DNA of 16,311 nt from an uncultured bacterium. Lineage in GTDB: Bacteria > Spirochaetota > Spirochaetia > Sphaerochaetales > Sphaerochaetaceae. Location of the stretch: NCBI GenBank assembly GCA_905215015.1, contig CAJMOS010000068.1, positions 1-16,311 on the forward strand, given 5' to 3'. This document shows, piece after piece, positions 1-7,009 of the stretch; position 1 is the first letter of the stretch; every line of letters begins with the position of its first letter. Under the pieces are notes generated by a model. It worked only from the letters and a program-made list of their open reading frames with translations. It did not search any database and was not told where the DNA came from. Made by a program: the position numbers and the translations under genes.

Positions 1-245
1 CACGCCTTTTCTTTTGTCCAAACCAGAAGTTTGCGGGATAGCCAGGTTGGAGAGGGCTTGCGGGAGTTCCCATAGACCTTGGAGAAGAAGTACTGGGTGT
101 CCCTGAAACCGTAAGCACATCTGCGAGAGGTCTTGATCACTTCGGTAGCGGCGTGTCCGGACCCCTTCTGTTGCAGCCGTCTCTGGTTGCGCGCAAATGC
201 GGCTGGACGATACCGCCGATGGATTCCTTGTATTCCTCCGCTTCA
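1..245 (-). pseudogene. Probable transposase C-terminal remnant
   Basis: Read on the minus strand, this stretch has an open frame with no ATG. It begins just after an in-frame TGA near 245 and runs off the left edge. The conceptual protein contains TSRRCAYGFRDTQYFFSKVY, followed by a basic, Trp- and Pro-containing tail. A basic segment followed by a YGFRD/YFF-type block resembles the C-terminal end of DDE transposases of the ISL3 kind; this is recognition from memory, not a search. A second minus-strand frame in the same place is open over a shorter stretch (EAEEYKESIGGI), so a frameshift is possible. The fragment lacks the N-terminal and catalytic parts on the 5' side, so it would be a decayed copy. 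It could also be chance coding in another frame. Confidence 0.35.
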
Positions 246-340
246 TCCTACAAAAACCTGTATTGAGTCCTTTTTTTTATTCCTCGCGCTATTACGTGGT
301 ATAATCGTTCGTATCATGTGCCAATGGAGGGACGGAACAG
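246..340 (+). promoter_or_regulatory. Promoter and leader of the DHOD-like operon
   Basis: No gene is seen here. The stretch is AT-richer than its surroundings and has a run of eight T at 271-278. An extended -10 element, TGGTATAAT, lies at 297-305 (TATAAT at 300-305). No good -35 sits at 16-18 bp, which is common for extended -10 promoters. Transcription would start near 312, giving a leader of about 30 nt. A GGAGG ribosome binding site at 326-330 lies 10 nt before the ATG at 341. The T-run has no convincing hairpin before it, so I do not call a terminator. Confidence 0.6.
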
Positions 341-1327
341 ATGTACGATTTGCATACAACCTATATGGGATTGCGACTCAACAACCCAATCATCGTGGGC
401 AGCGGTCCGCTTACCGCATCAGTGGATAGCCTCAAGAGATGCGAGGATGCAGGTGCGGGAGCTGTCGTGCTCAAGTCAATCTTCGAAGAGCAGATTGAGC
501 GCCAGGGTTCTCTGGCTGTCGAGGAGCAGAACGAATATCTTTCCCATGCCGACGCAGAGGCCTTTGTTGCCGGACATACCAAGGAGAAAGCGGTAGAGGA
601 CTATCTCTTGCTGATTTCCCAAGCCAAACAGTCCCTCGGCATCCCCGTCATCGCCTCGGTCAACGCGATGAGCGACGGCGCGTGGATCGACTACGCCAAA
701 CGCTTTGCCTCGGCAGGTTGCGACGCATTGGAAATCAACTACTTCGTCATCGGAGCCGACGGCAAAGTGACCGGAGAGAAGATGGAGAAACAGTTCGTCA
801 GCTTGGTCAAGAAAACCCGCAAGGCAGTCTCCATTCCCTTGTCGTTGAAGCTTGGGCCGAACTACACCTCGCTTGCCAACCTGTTGCACACGTTCGAGGA
901 TGCCGGTGTCAATGGGGCCGTCCTTTTTAACCGCTTCTTCCAGAATGACATCGACATCGACAAGATTTCCCTGAAGCAAGGCCTGCCCCTTTCCGGTGAG
1001 CAGGATTACCTGAACAGCCTGCGCTGGATCGCGCTGATGAGCGCCGAGCTGGAACACCTGGACCTGTGCGGTTCTTGTGGCATCTGGAGCGGGGAGACGG
1101 TCGTCAAGGAACTGCTTGCCGGAGCCAAAGCCGTCAGCATTTGCTCCGCAGCCATGAAGGACGGCCTGCAGGTGATTGGAAAGATGCTGGATGTGGTGGG
1201 TGCTTGGATGGACCGCCATGGCTATGGTACCATTGAGGAGTTTGAAGGAAAACTCGCCCAGGAGCACATGTCCGACCCCTCCCTGTGGGAGCGCTCGCAG
1301 TACATGAAGGCTCTGTCCGGCAAGTAA
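341..1327 (+). CDS. Dihydroorotate dehydrogenase-like flavoprotein (orphan family)
   Basis: A 328-residue TIM-barrel protein of the DHO_dh/PyrD superfamily. Visible elements are the N-terminal barrel start (NNPIIVGSGPLT, residues 14-25), the lysine in VLKSIFEE (Lys45), VNAMSDG near 108, SLKLGPN with Lys170, LFNRFF near 195, and the FMN-phosphate-binding end GSCGIW...ELLAGAKAVSICSA (244-270). It resembles the orphan DHOD-like proteins annotated beside true PyrD, not PyrD itself. The loop that holds the catalytic Cys or Ser in PyrD (N-x-S-C-P-N type) reads NYFVIG at 133-138, with neither residue. An FMN-binding oxidoreductase is likely, but the substrate is unknown. The ATG is supported by GGAGG 10 nt upstream and by homology from the first residues. 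It is the first gene of a three-gene operon, and the acyltransferase starts 10 nt after its stop. Confidence 0.85.
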   Translation: MYDLHTTYMGLRLNNPIIVGSGPLTASVDSLKRCEDAGAGAVVLKSIFEEQIERQGSLAVEEQNEYLSHADAEAFVAGHTKEKAVEDYLLLISQAKQSLGIPVIASVNAMSDGAWIDYAKRFASAGCDALEINYFVIGADGKVTGEKMEKQFVSLVKKTRKAVSIPLSLKLGPNYTSLANLLHTFEDAGVNGAVLFNRFFQNDIDIDKISLKQGLPLSGEQDYLNSLRWIALMSAELEHLDLCGSCGIWSGETVVKELLAGAKAVSICSAAMKDGLQVIGKMLDVVGAWMDRHGYGTIEEFEGKLAQEHMSDPSLWERSQYMKALSGK

Positions 1328-1337
1328 AGGAACCAAC

Positions 1338-2465
1338 GTGGACTTTTCTGAATATGCGGATATCGCCCCCTATCGCGGGCAACAGGTACTGGACGCGGTC
1401 GACCGTGTCAAAGAGAACTTCGGGGCGATTGCCCAGTTGATTGGAGGCGCCTTCCGGGGCGTCGGGGAGGAGAAGGCGGAGGAAATGTTCCGGGAAATGT
1501 CGAAACGGCTTGACCAGGTCAGGTCCTACGATGATTTCCAGAGACTGATTACCGCGGGACTTTTCCTGCCCGCCATCCTGAAGAACAGCGCCACCGGCTT
1601 TTCCGTCAGTGGCCTGGAAAACCTGAAAAAGGATGAAGCCTACTTCTTCATCAGCGACCATCGCGACATCATCCTCGACTGCGCCCTGATCGACCTTGCC
1701 CTTGGCCAAGGGGGCATGGGCATGTGCGAGATGGCGATTGGCGACAACCTGTTGTACAACAGTTTCGTCAAGGACCTGTTCAAGCTCAACGGCGGGGTGA
1801 CCGTCAAGCGCACGCTCCCCCTGCGGGAGAAGTACATGGAGTCGATCCGCCTGAGCAAGTACTTCGTCGAGATCATCACCGAGGCGCACCACTCGATCTG
1901 GTGCGCCCAGAAGAGCGGCCGCAGCAAGGACGGGATTGACGACACCAACCCTGCGATCATCAAAATGCTCTACCTGTCCAAACGGCATAGCGGCATCTCC
2001 TTCAGCGACCTGATCAAGAGCTGCCATATCGTTCCGGTCGCTGTCAGCTATCAGTATGACCCCAACGATATCAACAAAGGGCGCGAGGAGGTGGCGATCG
2101 CCCAGAAGGGGAGCCACCAGAAGCGCTACTACGAGGACATGATCAGCATGGCCCGGGGGATCACCCGCAACAAGGGCCACATCCATATCGCCTTCGGAAC
2201 ACCGCTCGTCGACGACTATGGCGACGCCAAGGAGGTGGCGGAGGAAATCGACAGGCAGATCCATCTGAACTACCGCCTGTACGACACCAACTACTTCTCC
2301 TACGACTATCTGGAAGGCGGAAACCGCTTCGCCGACAAGTACCGGGAGTTTGACCGCGACGCCTTCCTGAGACGCTACGAGGACCAGAGGCCGGAGGTCC
2401 GCACGTTCATCCTCAACATGTTCGCCAACCCGGTGAGGTCCTACCTCGGTGCGCTGGAGAAGTAG
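1338..2465 (+). CDS. PlsC/PlsB-like glycerol(phosphate) acyltransferase
   Basis: A 375-residue protein starting with GTG, preceded by AAAGGA. The acyltransferase core starts near residue 100 with FFISDHRDIILD; His108 and Asp114 are the candidate catalytic pair. Further blocks are NGGVTVKRTLPLREKY (151-166), the IWCAQKSGRSKDG segment (187-199), which occupies the place of the E-G-T/R substrate-binding block, and IVPVAVSYQY (231-240). These fit the 1-acyl-glycerol-3-phosphate/glycerol-3-phosphate acyltransferase superfamily, which transfers acyl chains to make phospholipid. The HRDIxLD spacing is the version I recall from Bacteroidetes-type homologues, with five residues between His and Asp instead of the usual four. 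The roughly 95-residue N-terminal region is helical and unassigned. No clear transmembrane segment is seen, so peripheral membrane association is likely. The exact acyl acceptor is unknown. Confidence 0.8.
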   Translation: MDFSEYADIAPYRGQQVLDAVDRVKENFGAIAQLIGGAFRGVGEEKAEEMFREMSKRLDQVRSYDDFQRLITAGLFLPAILKNSATGFSVSGLENLKKDEAYFFISDHRDIILDCALIDLALGQGGMGMCEMAIGDNLLYNSFVKDLFKLNGGVTVKRTLPLREKYMESIRLSKYFVEIITEAHHSIWCAQKSGRSKDGIDDTNPAIIKMLYLSKRHSGISFSDLIKSCHIVPVAVSYQYDPNDINKGREEVAIAQKGSHQKRYYEDMISMARGITRNKGHIHIAFGTPLVDDYGDAKEVAEEIDRQIHLNYRLYDTNYFSYDYLEGGNRFADKYREFDRDAFLRRYEDQRPEVRTFILNMFANPVRSYLGALEK

Positions 2466-3030
2466 CCTGGCGGGAGCCTTCATGGGAGGGCTCCTGCTTG
2501 TTTCCTGCACGTCGAGCGCCTTCGAGGCGGGAGACCTTTCCGCCTTTGTCGTCCAGGAGGATGGGCGCCAGTACCTTGCGGTCTGGGCGACTCCCAGTGG
2601 CGTGGAGGAGGGGATGCAGGTGGAAGCCGAGGTGCTGAGCCCGAGCGGCCTTTCCTGGACGTTCCGTGCCGAACCCGTATCCGCTGGAGACCTTTTCTGG
2701 TATGGTTCCAGCTCGCTGCAGCTTCCTCTGGCAGAGGAAGGAACCTATCGGCTCTCGTTGACCCGGTCCGATGGACGGAAGATCGAGCAGGAGTTCCATT
2801 TGTCTGTCGAAGCCACAGACGAGCGCCTGGGCGCATGTTCCGTCGTCGGACGCGCCGTCACATGGAATGACGGGAAAAGCCTTACCTGGGTGGCGTACGA
2901 CGCCTCTGGGACGATTGTGGGAAGCGGAGTGGCCACCGGAAGCGTCACTGCCCCCGAAACTGCGAAACGGATTGCCCTTTCCTGGTATGCGGGAGGGAAA
3001 GCGCTGGTGGAACGCATCAAGCTCGACTAG
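2449..3030 (+). CDS. Small lipoprotein of unknown function
   Basis: A 193-residue protein starting with GTG at 2449. It overlaps the end of the acyltransferase gene by 17 nt, with GAGG about 10 nt before the start. The N-terminus (MRWRSS, then a hydrophobic stretch) ends in LVSC, so Cys20 is a lipobox cysteine and residues 1-19 are a lipoprotein signal peptide. The mature part is rich in Ser, Gly and aromatic residues. It has alternating beta-like segments that resemble small immunoglobulin-like or beta-sandwich domains (for example TYRLSLTRSDGRKIEQEF), but I recognise no family. Overlap with an upstream lipid-synthesis gene suggests co-translation and an envelope role. A later start at Met12 would destroy the signal peptide, which supports the GTG. 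The gene ends by sharing CTAG with the opposing mutL stop. Confidence 0.75.
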   Translation: MRWRSSLAGAFMGGLLLVSCTSSAFEAGDLSAFVVQEDGRQYLAVWATPSGVEEGMQVEAEVLSPSGLSWTFRAEPVSAGDLFWYGSSSLQLPLAEEGTYRLSLTRSDGRKIEQEFHLSVEATDERLGACSVVGRAVTWNDGKSLTWVAYDASGTIVGSGVATGSVTAPETAKRIALSWYAGGKALVERIKLD

Positions 3031-4850
3031 ACGATCCGGCCGACCGCCTCCATCAACTCCTTCTTCTGCAGCCTGACCACAAAGGTACGCCCATGGGGGC
3101 AGACCGGGTCTTCCAGCTCGAAGACCTGCTTGAGCAGGTTGACCGCAGTGGTGCGGTCTACCGGGTCTCCTTGCTTGATTGCCTTGTGGCAGGCGACCAC
3201 CGCGTACAGGCCCTTCTCGACCTCGTTGGCGTCGCCGGTCTCTTGCTGGATGAAGGTGACCACCTCTTTCTCGATATTCTTGAAGAGCGATGGGACGCTC
3301 TCGAGGGCCCACTGGCAGTCGCCGGTGCGCGACAGGGAGATTCCCAGATTCAGATAGATGTCCAGGTTCTTGGAAAGGTAGCCATCCACATCCCGGTCCA
3401 CCTCGAAGGAAACCGGGACCAGCAGGGGCTGGACGTCCCGTTTTTGCTTGATTGCGTTGTAGAGGATCCTCTCGTGGGCCGCATGTTGGTCGACGAGGAA
3501 AAGGTCGTCTCCCTTCTGGCAAATCAGGAAGAGGTTGAATGCCTGCCCAAGGTAGACGAACGAGTCGTCCTCCTGCTCCTGTTGCTGTCTCCAGACATCC
3601 TCGCTGTCGGTCGTCCGGTCGGTCTCCATGCGCGCGCTCCGCTTCTCCTGACCGAGGATCTCGCGCGCCTTGCTGAACCACATCGGGTCGATCGGCTTTT
3701 CCTCGAGGGAAGGCCCCATGGCATGGTAGCCGCCACTATGGGCGTGGACCGATTGCGGCTCCTGATGGGGCGAAGGGTACGCGCGTCCGGAACCGACGGC
3801 AGGAGTTTCCGGAGCCAAGGGAAGGGTTTCCTCCTGTGCGGCGGGAACCAGACGGGGAATGGTCCGGGTCAGCTGCTCGTGGAACATCGTCGTCACCCCG
3901 TGGTGGACCTCGGCCTTGTTGCGGATTTTCACCTCGCGCTTGGTGGGGTGGATGTTGAAGTCGACCAAGGTCGGGTCATCGGTGATGAAAAGATAGCAGT
4001 AGGGAAAGGAGCCTCCTGGCAGCAGCTCCCCATAGCCATAGGTGACAGCCTGGACCATGCTGAACTCTTCGACCGGACGGTTGTTGACGAAAATGCGGAT
4101 GCCGCTCTTGTCGCTCCGGTAGAGGGCAGGGGAGGAACAGACCGCCTCAAGGGAAAAGCGCCCTCCCTCCAGCGACAGACGGCGCATTTCCGCCGGAACC
4201 ACCTGCTTGTCCAGGGAAAGGACGTCAAGCACGCGCTTCATGCGGTCCGCCCGTTCCAGGGTAAAGCGGGTGTTGCCGTCGACAATCATGACGAAGGTGA
4301 TATCCGGGTAGGCGAGCGCCTTCTCCAGGAACACCTCCTTGCAACGCTGGGTTTCGGTGGCCGGCCTTTTGAGGAACTGCCTGCGGGCGGGTATCTCCAG
4401 GAAAAGCCCCTCGCTGGTGACCCTGGTTCCCTTGGCAGGGCCGCCGGAGACCACATCGCCGCTCTTGCCGTTGTCGACGATGATGGTGGCGGGGTCATTG
4501 CCCGGAGTGGCGCTCGAGATTGTCGTCTTGCTGACGGCGCTGATCGAGTAAAGGGCCTCTCCCCGGAAACCCATCGTGTCGATATGGTACAGGTCGTCGA
4601 GGGTGCGCACCTTGCTGGTGGCGTGGCTCTCGCAACAGAGCGGGAGATCCTCCCGGGCGATGCCCGAGCCATCATCCAGCACGCTGACCAGGTCGATGCC
4701 GCCGTTCTCCAGGGAAAGGGTGATTGTCGTCGGCTTGGCGTCGATCGCGTTGTCGACAAGCTCCCGCACGACGCTTGCGGGCCGGTCTATGACCTCGCCC
4801 GCAGCGATGCGCCGCGCCACCAATGGATCCAGCCGTGCGATATGTGCCAA
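3027..4850 (-). CDS. mutL: DNA mismatch repair protein MutL
   Basis: A 607-residue MutL, of normal length. The N-terminal GHKL ATPase has RIAAGEVIDRPASVVRELVDN with the catalytic Glu30 and Mg-binding Asn34, then DDGSG (59-63) and GFRGEAL (94-100). The transducer domain includes NIHPTKREVKIR. A Pro/Gln/Glu-rich linker spans about residues 335-430. The C-terminal dimerisation/endonuclease domain has DQHAAHERILYN (454-465), ACHKAI (553-558) and CPHGRT (584-589). It couples MutS mismatch recognition to strand removal. The start must be TTG at 4850: the preceding in-frame codon is the TGA of the upstream gene, and the protein aligns with MutL from its first residues. AAGGGG at 4857-4862 is a suitable ribosome binding site. 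It is the last gene of the five-gene operon, with no gap to the gene before it, implying translational coupling. Confidence 0.95.
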   Translation of the reverse strand: MAHIARLDPLVARRIAAGEVIDRPASVVRELVDNAIDAKPTTITLSLENGGIDLVSVLDDGSGIAREDLPLCCESHATSKVRTLDDLYHIDTMGFRGEALYSISAVSKTTISSATPGNDPATIIVDNGKSGDVVSGGPAKGTRVTSEGLFLEIPARRQFLKRPATETQRCKEVFLEKALAYPDITFVMIVDGNTRFTLERADRMKRVLDVLSLDKQVVPAEMRRLSLEGGRFSLEAVCSSPALYRSDKSGIRIFVNNRPVEEFSMVQAVTYGYGELLPGGSFPYCYLFITDDPTLVDFNIHPTKREVKIRNKAEVHHGVTTMFHEQLTRTIPRLVPAAQEETLPLAPETPAVGSGRAYPSPHQEPQSVHAHSGGYHAMGPSLEEKPIDPMWFSKAREILGQEKRSARMETDRTTDSEDVWRQQQEQEDDSFVYLGQAFNLFLICQKGDDLFLVDQHAAHERILYNAIKQKRDVQPLLVPVSFEVDRDVDGYLSKNLDIYLNLGISLSRTGDCQWALESVPSLFKNIEKEVVTFIQQETGDANEVEKGLYAVVACHKAIKQGDPVDRTTAVNLLKQVFELEDPVCPHGRTFVVRLQKKELMEAVGRIV

Positions 4851-6998
4851 TCAGAACCCCTTGTGGAAGTCCAGCTCGCAGACGGCGTAGCCGATGAGCG
4901 GGCTGGTCGAGGAATCGATGTCGCGCTTCACACCGCCCTCAAGGTGGAGGAAGGACCAGTCATAGGCGAGACTCGCCTTCAGCATGGCGGACGGGTCGTC
5001 CGCATCGTCCAGGCTGTGCATGTCGTTCAGTCCGTAGACCTCGTAGCCGGCGCTCAAGGTGAAGCCCTTCAGCTGGGCGGAAAAACCGATGGAGAGCATG
5101 TCGGCATGCAGGCCGGTGCCGACATCGGAGGAGAAGCGGGCGATCTTGTCATCCTCATCGAAGTCAAACGGCAACGTATAGCTGGCGCCGAAGGAGAAGA
5201 ACCTGCCCTTGTAGGTCGCCTGCAGGCGGGCATCCATGTCCGACGTGTACTGCAGGTAGTTCATGCCTGCGGCACGGACGAAGGGACTGCGCACATAGGG
5301 ATTGATGAAGCCCTTGTGGTGGCCTGCGATCAGCTGGATATCCCAGGCTTTGGTCCCGAAGGAAAGGCCTCCGGTCAGCAGGAAGTTGTCGAAAGAGCTT
5401 TCGTCGCTGTCATAGATGTAGTCGAAATTCATGTCCGGGGAGACCGGAAGGTAGGTCGCGGCGCTTCCCAGCAGGTTGAGGTGGTACTTCCGCTTGTTGC
5501 CCAGGAAGGGGATGTTGATCTCAGCATAGGGATAGCTGACGGAGCTGTACGTGTGGGCGTCGGTAAGGAAGGCGGCCGCCCTGTCTCCATGTACCGCATA
5601 GACCGCGCCGAAGCTGAAGAAGGAAAGGTCGTCGTCCACCAGGCTCAGGCTCAGGTTCCCGTACTGCCAGCCGGACAGGCTTCTTTCCTCTTCCCGCATA
5701 TGGTGGAGCTCGACATCATCGAATGTCCCGTTGATCCGGACGCTGCCGAAGCGCATGCCGAGCGACAGGTTCTTCCAGTCGGGCTGCACCGCGTGGTAGC
5801 CGGTCATGATCTTCCCTTCCTCGTTCAGCGGATCCTTGTCGACAGCCATCCAAAGATGCCCGGACTTGCTGCCCAGATGGAAGGAATCGATGTAGCCCAT
5901 GATGCTGCTGGTCGTTTCTTTCCATCCATCGCTGTCGAAGTGGGTCAGATTGGAGCTCCAGCCGTTGTCCCAGTCGTCATAGTTCAGCGTCTGGACGGCA
6001 AGGTCCAGCTTCAATCCGAAGTATTTCGACTCGAAGTAGGGTTTGACGTCGAACTGGTGCAGGTTCTTGGAAATCCGGTCATCCTCGTTGGTATAGAAGT
6101 GCTTGCCGGCCCGGTCATACTCGTAGGAAACCACCACGCCCGTCCGTGTGTCCGACGCCTTCTTGGGCTGCGCGGCCGGCTCGTCATGACGGGGGGCGGC
6201 CATGTCGTCCCGCAGCTGGCTCGGAGTCGGAACGGGGATGAACGCATCGTCCCCGGCCGCTTCCGAGCTGACCGAAATCCGGCCGGGCGCAGGAGCAATC
6301 TCGAGAACCTGGACCGACAGGCCGCTGGGAGCGGCAGGAAGACGGAAAACCGTCAGGCTTTGCGGCTGGCTGGGAACCGGGCCACGGTACGGGGTGACGA
6401 CAACGCTGCCGAAGGCGGGCGCGTCAGGGATACGCGCGAGAGACCTCTCCCAGGCGTCCATGTCTTCCGCTTCCAGCAGGGTGATCTGCCCGGTCTTCTG
6501 GTCCAGCTTCTCCATCGCCTTGACCTGGGTCGCCTTATGGGTCAGGCCATTGACCGACTGCGCGCTGCCGACAAACATGGAGATGGACTCCTCGTCGGAG
6601 GTCGTGGTGATCTGCATGCCGCTGTAACCGGTGGCGCGATAGCGGGAGACCGGCGTGGAGACGGTCAGACGGCCGGTGAAGTCCCGTGCCGTGGAGAAGG
6701 ATGCCTTTCCGTCGACGAGGTACAGGGAAGGCCGGGTCTCGGAGAGGTCTCCGGTGACCAGCGTCGCGTTGGCCGCGAGCTCGATGGTGCCGACCGGGGT
6801 CTGGATGGTGACCGGCCGGTCTTGCGTCTGGATGACCCAGCCGTTGGTGGCGGTACGGGCGGCGTTCTCGTCAAGGGCGAGGCGCTCGCCGCTTTCGTTG
6901 TACAAGGCGAAATCCCCTGAGGAGACCGCGAAGGGCTCCTGGGCCGGCAGGGCCATGGCGGCGAAGAAAAGAGTCGCGACCAGCAAGTGTTTTTTCAT
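4851..6998 (-). CDS. Exported FecR-like domain fused to outer-membrane beta-barrel
   Basis: A 715-residue envelope protein. Residues 1-19 or 20 are a Sec signal peptide (MKKHLLVATLFF..., cleavage after ALPAQ or nearby). Residues about 30-170 resemble a FecR domain: TPVGTIELAANATLVTGD, then LYLVDGKASF and TVSTPVSRYRATGYSGMQI, repeated beta turns around a scaffold. A Pro/Ala-rich linker covers about 190-290. From about 295 to the end there are alternating aromatic beta strands (VVVSYEYD, YFGLKLDLAVQTLNY, FSFGASYTLPF) ending in LDFHKGF. The terminal Phe is the usual outer-membrane beta-barrel assembly signal. AGGAGG at 7006-7011 lies 7 nt before the ATG. The FecR domain would sit in the periplasm and the barrel in the outer membrane. 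Function is unknown; it could be a porin-like or structural protein. It lies between another barrel gene and mutL. Confidence 0.75.
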   Translation of the reverse strand: MKKHLLVATLFFAAMALPAQEPFAVSSGDFALYNESGERLALDENAARTATNGWVIQTQDRPVTIQTPVGTIELAANATLVTGDLSETRPSLYLVDGKASFSTARDFTGRLTVSTPVSRYRATGYSGMQITTTSDEESISMFVGSAQSVNGLTHKATQVKAMEKLDQKTGQITLLEAEDMDAWERSLARIPDAPAFGSVVVTPYRGPVPSQPQSLTVFRLPAAPSGLSVQVLEIAPAPGRISVSSEAAGDDAFIPVPTPSQLRDDMAAPRHDEPAAQPKKASDTRTGVVVSYEYDRAGKHFYTNEDDRISKNLHQFDVKPYFESKYFGLKLDLAVQTLNYDDWDNGWSSNLTHFDSDGWKETTSSIMGYIDSFHLGSKSGHLWMAVDKDPLNEEGKIMTGYHAVQPDWKNLSLGMRFGSVRINGTFDDVELHHMREEERSLSGWQYGNLSLSLVDDDLSFFSFGAVYAVHGDRAAAFLTDAHTYSSVSYPYAEINIPFLGNKRKYHLNLLGSAATYLPVSPDMNFDYIYDSDESSFDNFLLTGGLSFGTKAWDIQLIAGHHKGFINPYVRSPFVRAAGMNYLQYTSDMDARLQATYKGRFFSFGASYTLPFDFDEDDKIARFSSDVGTGLHADMLSIGFSAQLKGFTLSAGYEVYGLNDMHSLDDADDPSAMLKASLAYDWSFLHLEGGVKRDIDSSTSPLIGYAVCELDFHKGF

Positions 6999-7009
6999 AT
7001 GGCAGCCTC

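Noticed and set aside
261..290. T-run at 271-278 as a Rho-independent terminator
   Set aside because: No stable GC-rich inverted repeat precedes the T-run.
133..596. Two plus-strand open frames of 90-100 codons around the first promoter
   Set aside because: They overlap the promoter and the DHOD-like start in other frames, and have no ribosome binding site or family features.
1134..2510. Minus-strand open frame antisense to the acyltransferase
   Set aside because: It is a shadow of the acyltransferase and the end of the DHOD-like gene, with no ribosome binding site or recognisable domain.
3093..6920. Plus-strand open frame of about 1275 codons antisense to mutL and the FecR/barrel gene
   Set aside because: It is exactly in codon register with the two sense genes, which share one frame. 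It is open only because they lack TTA, CTA and TCA codons there. The sense strand has clear MutL motifs and a signal peptide; the antisense protein has no recognisable domain.
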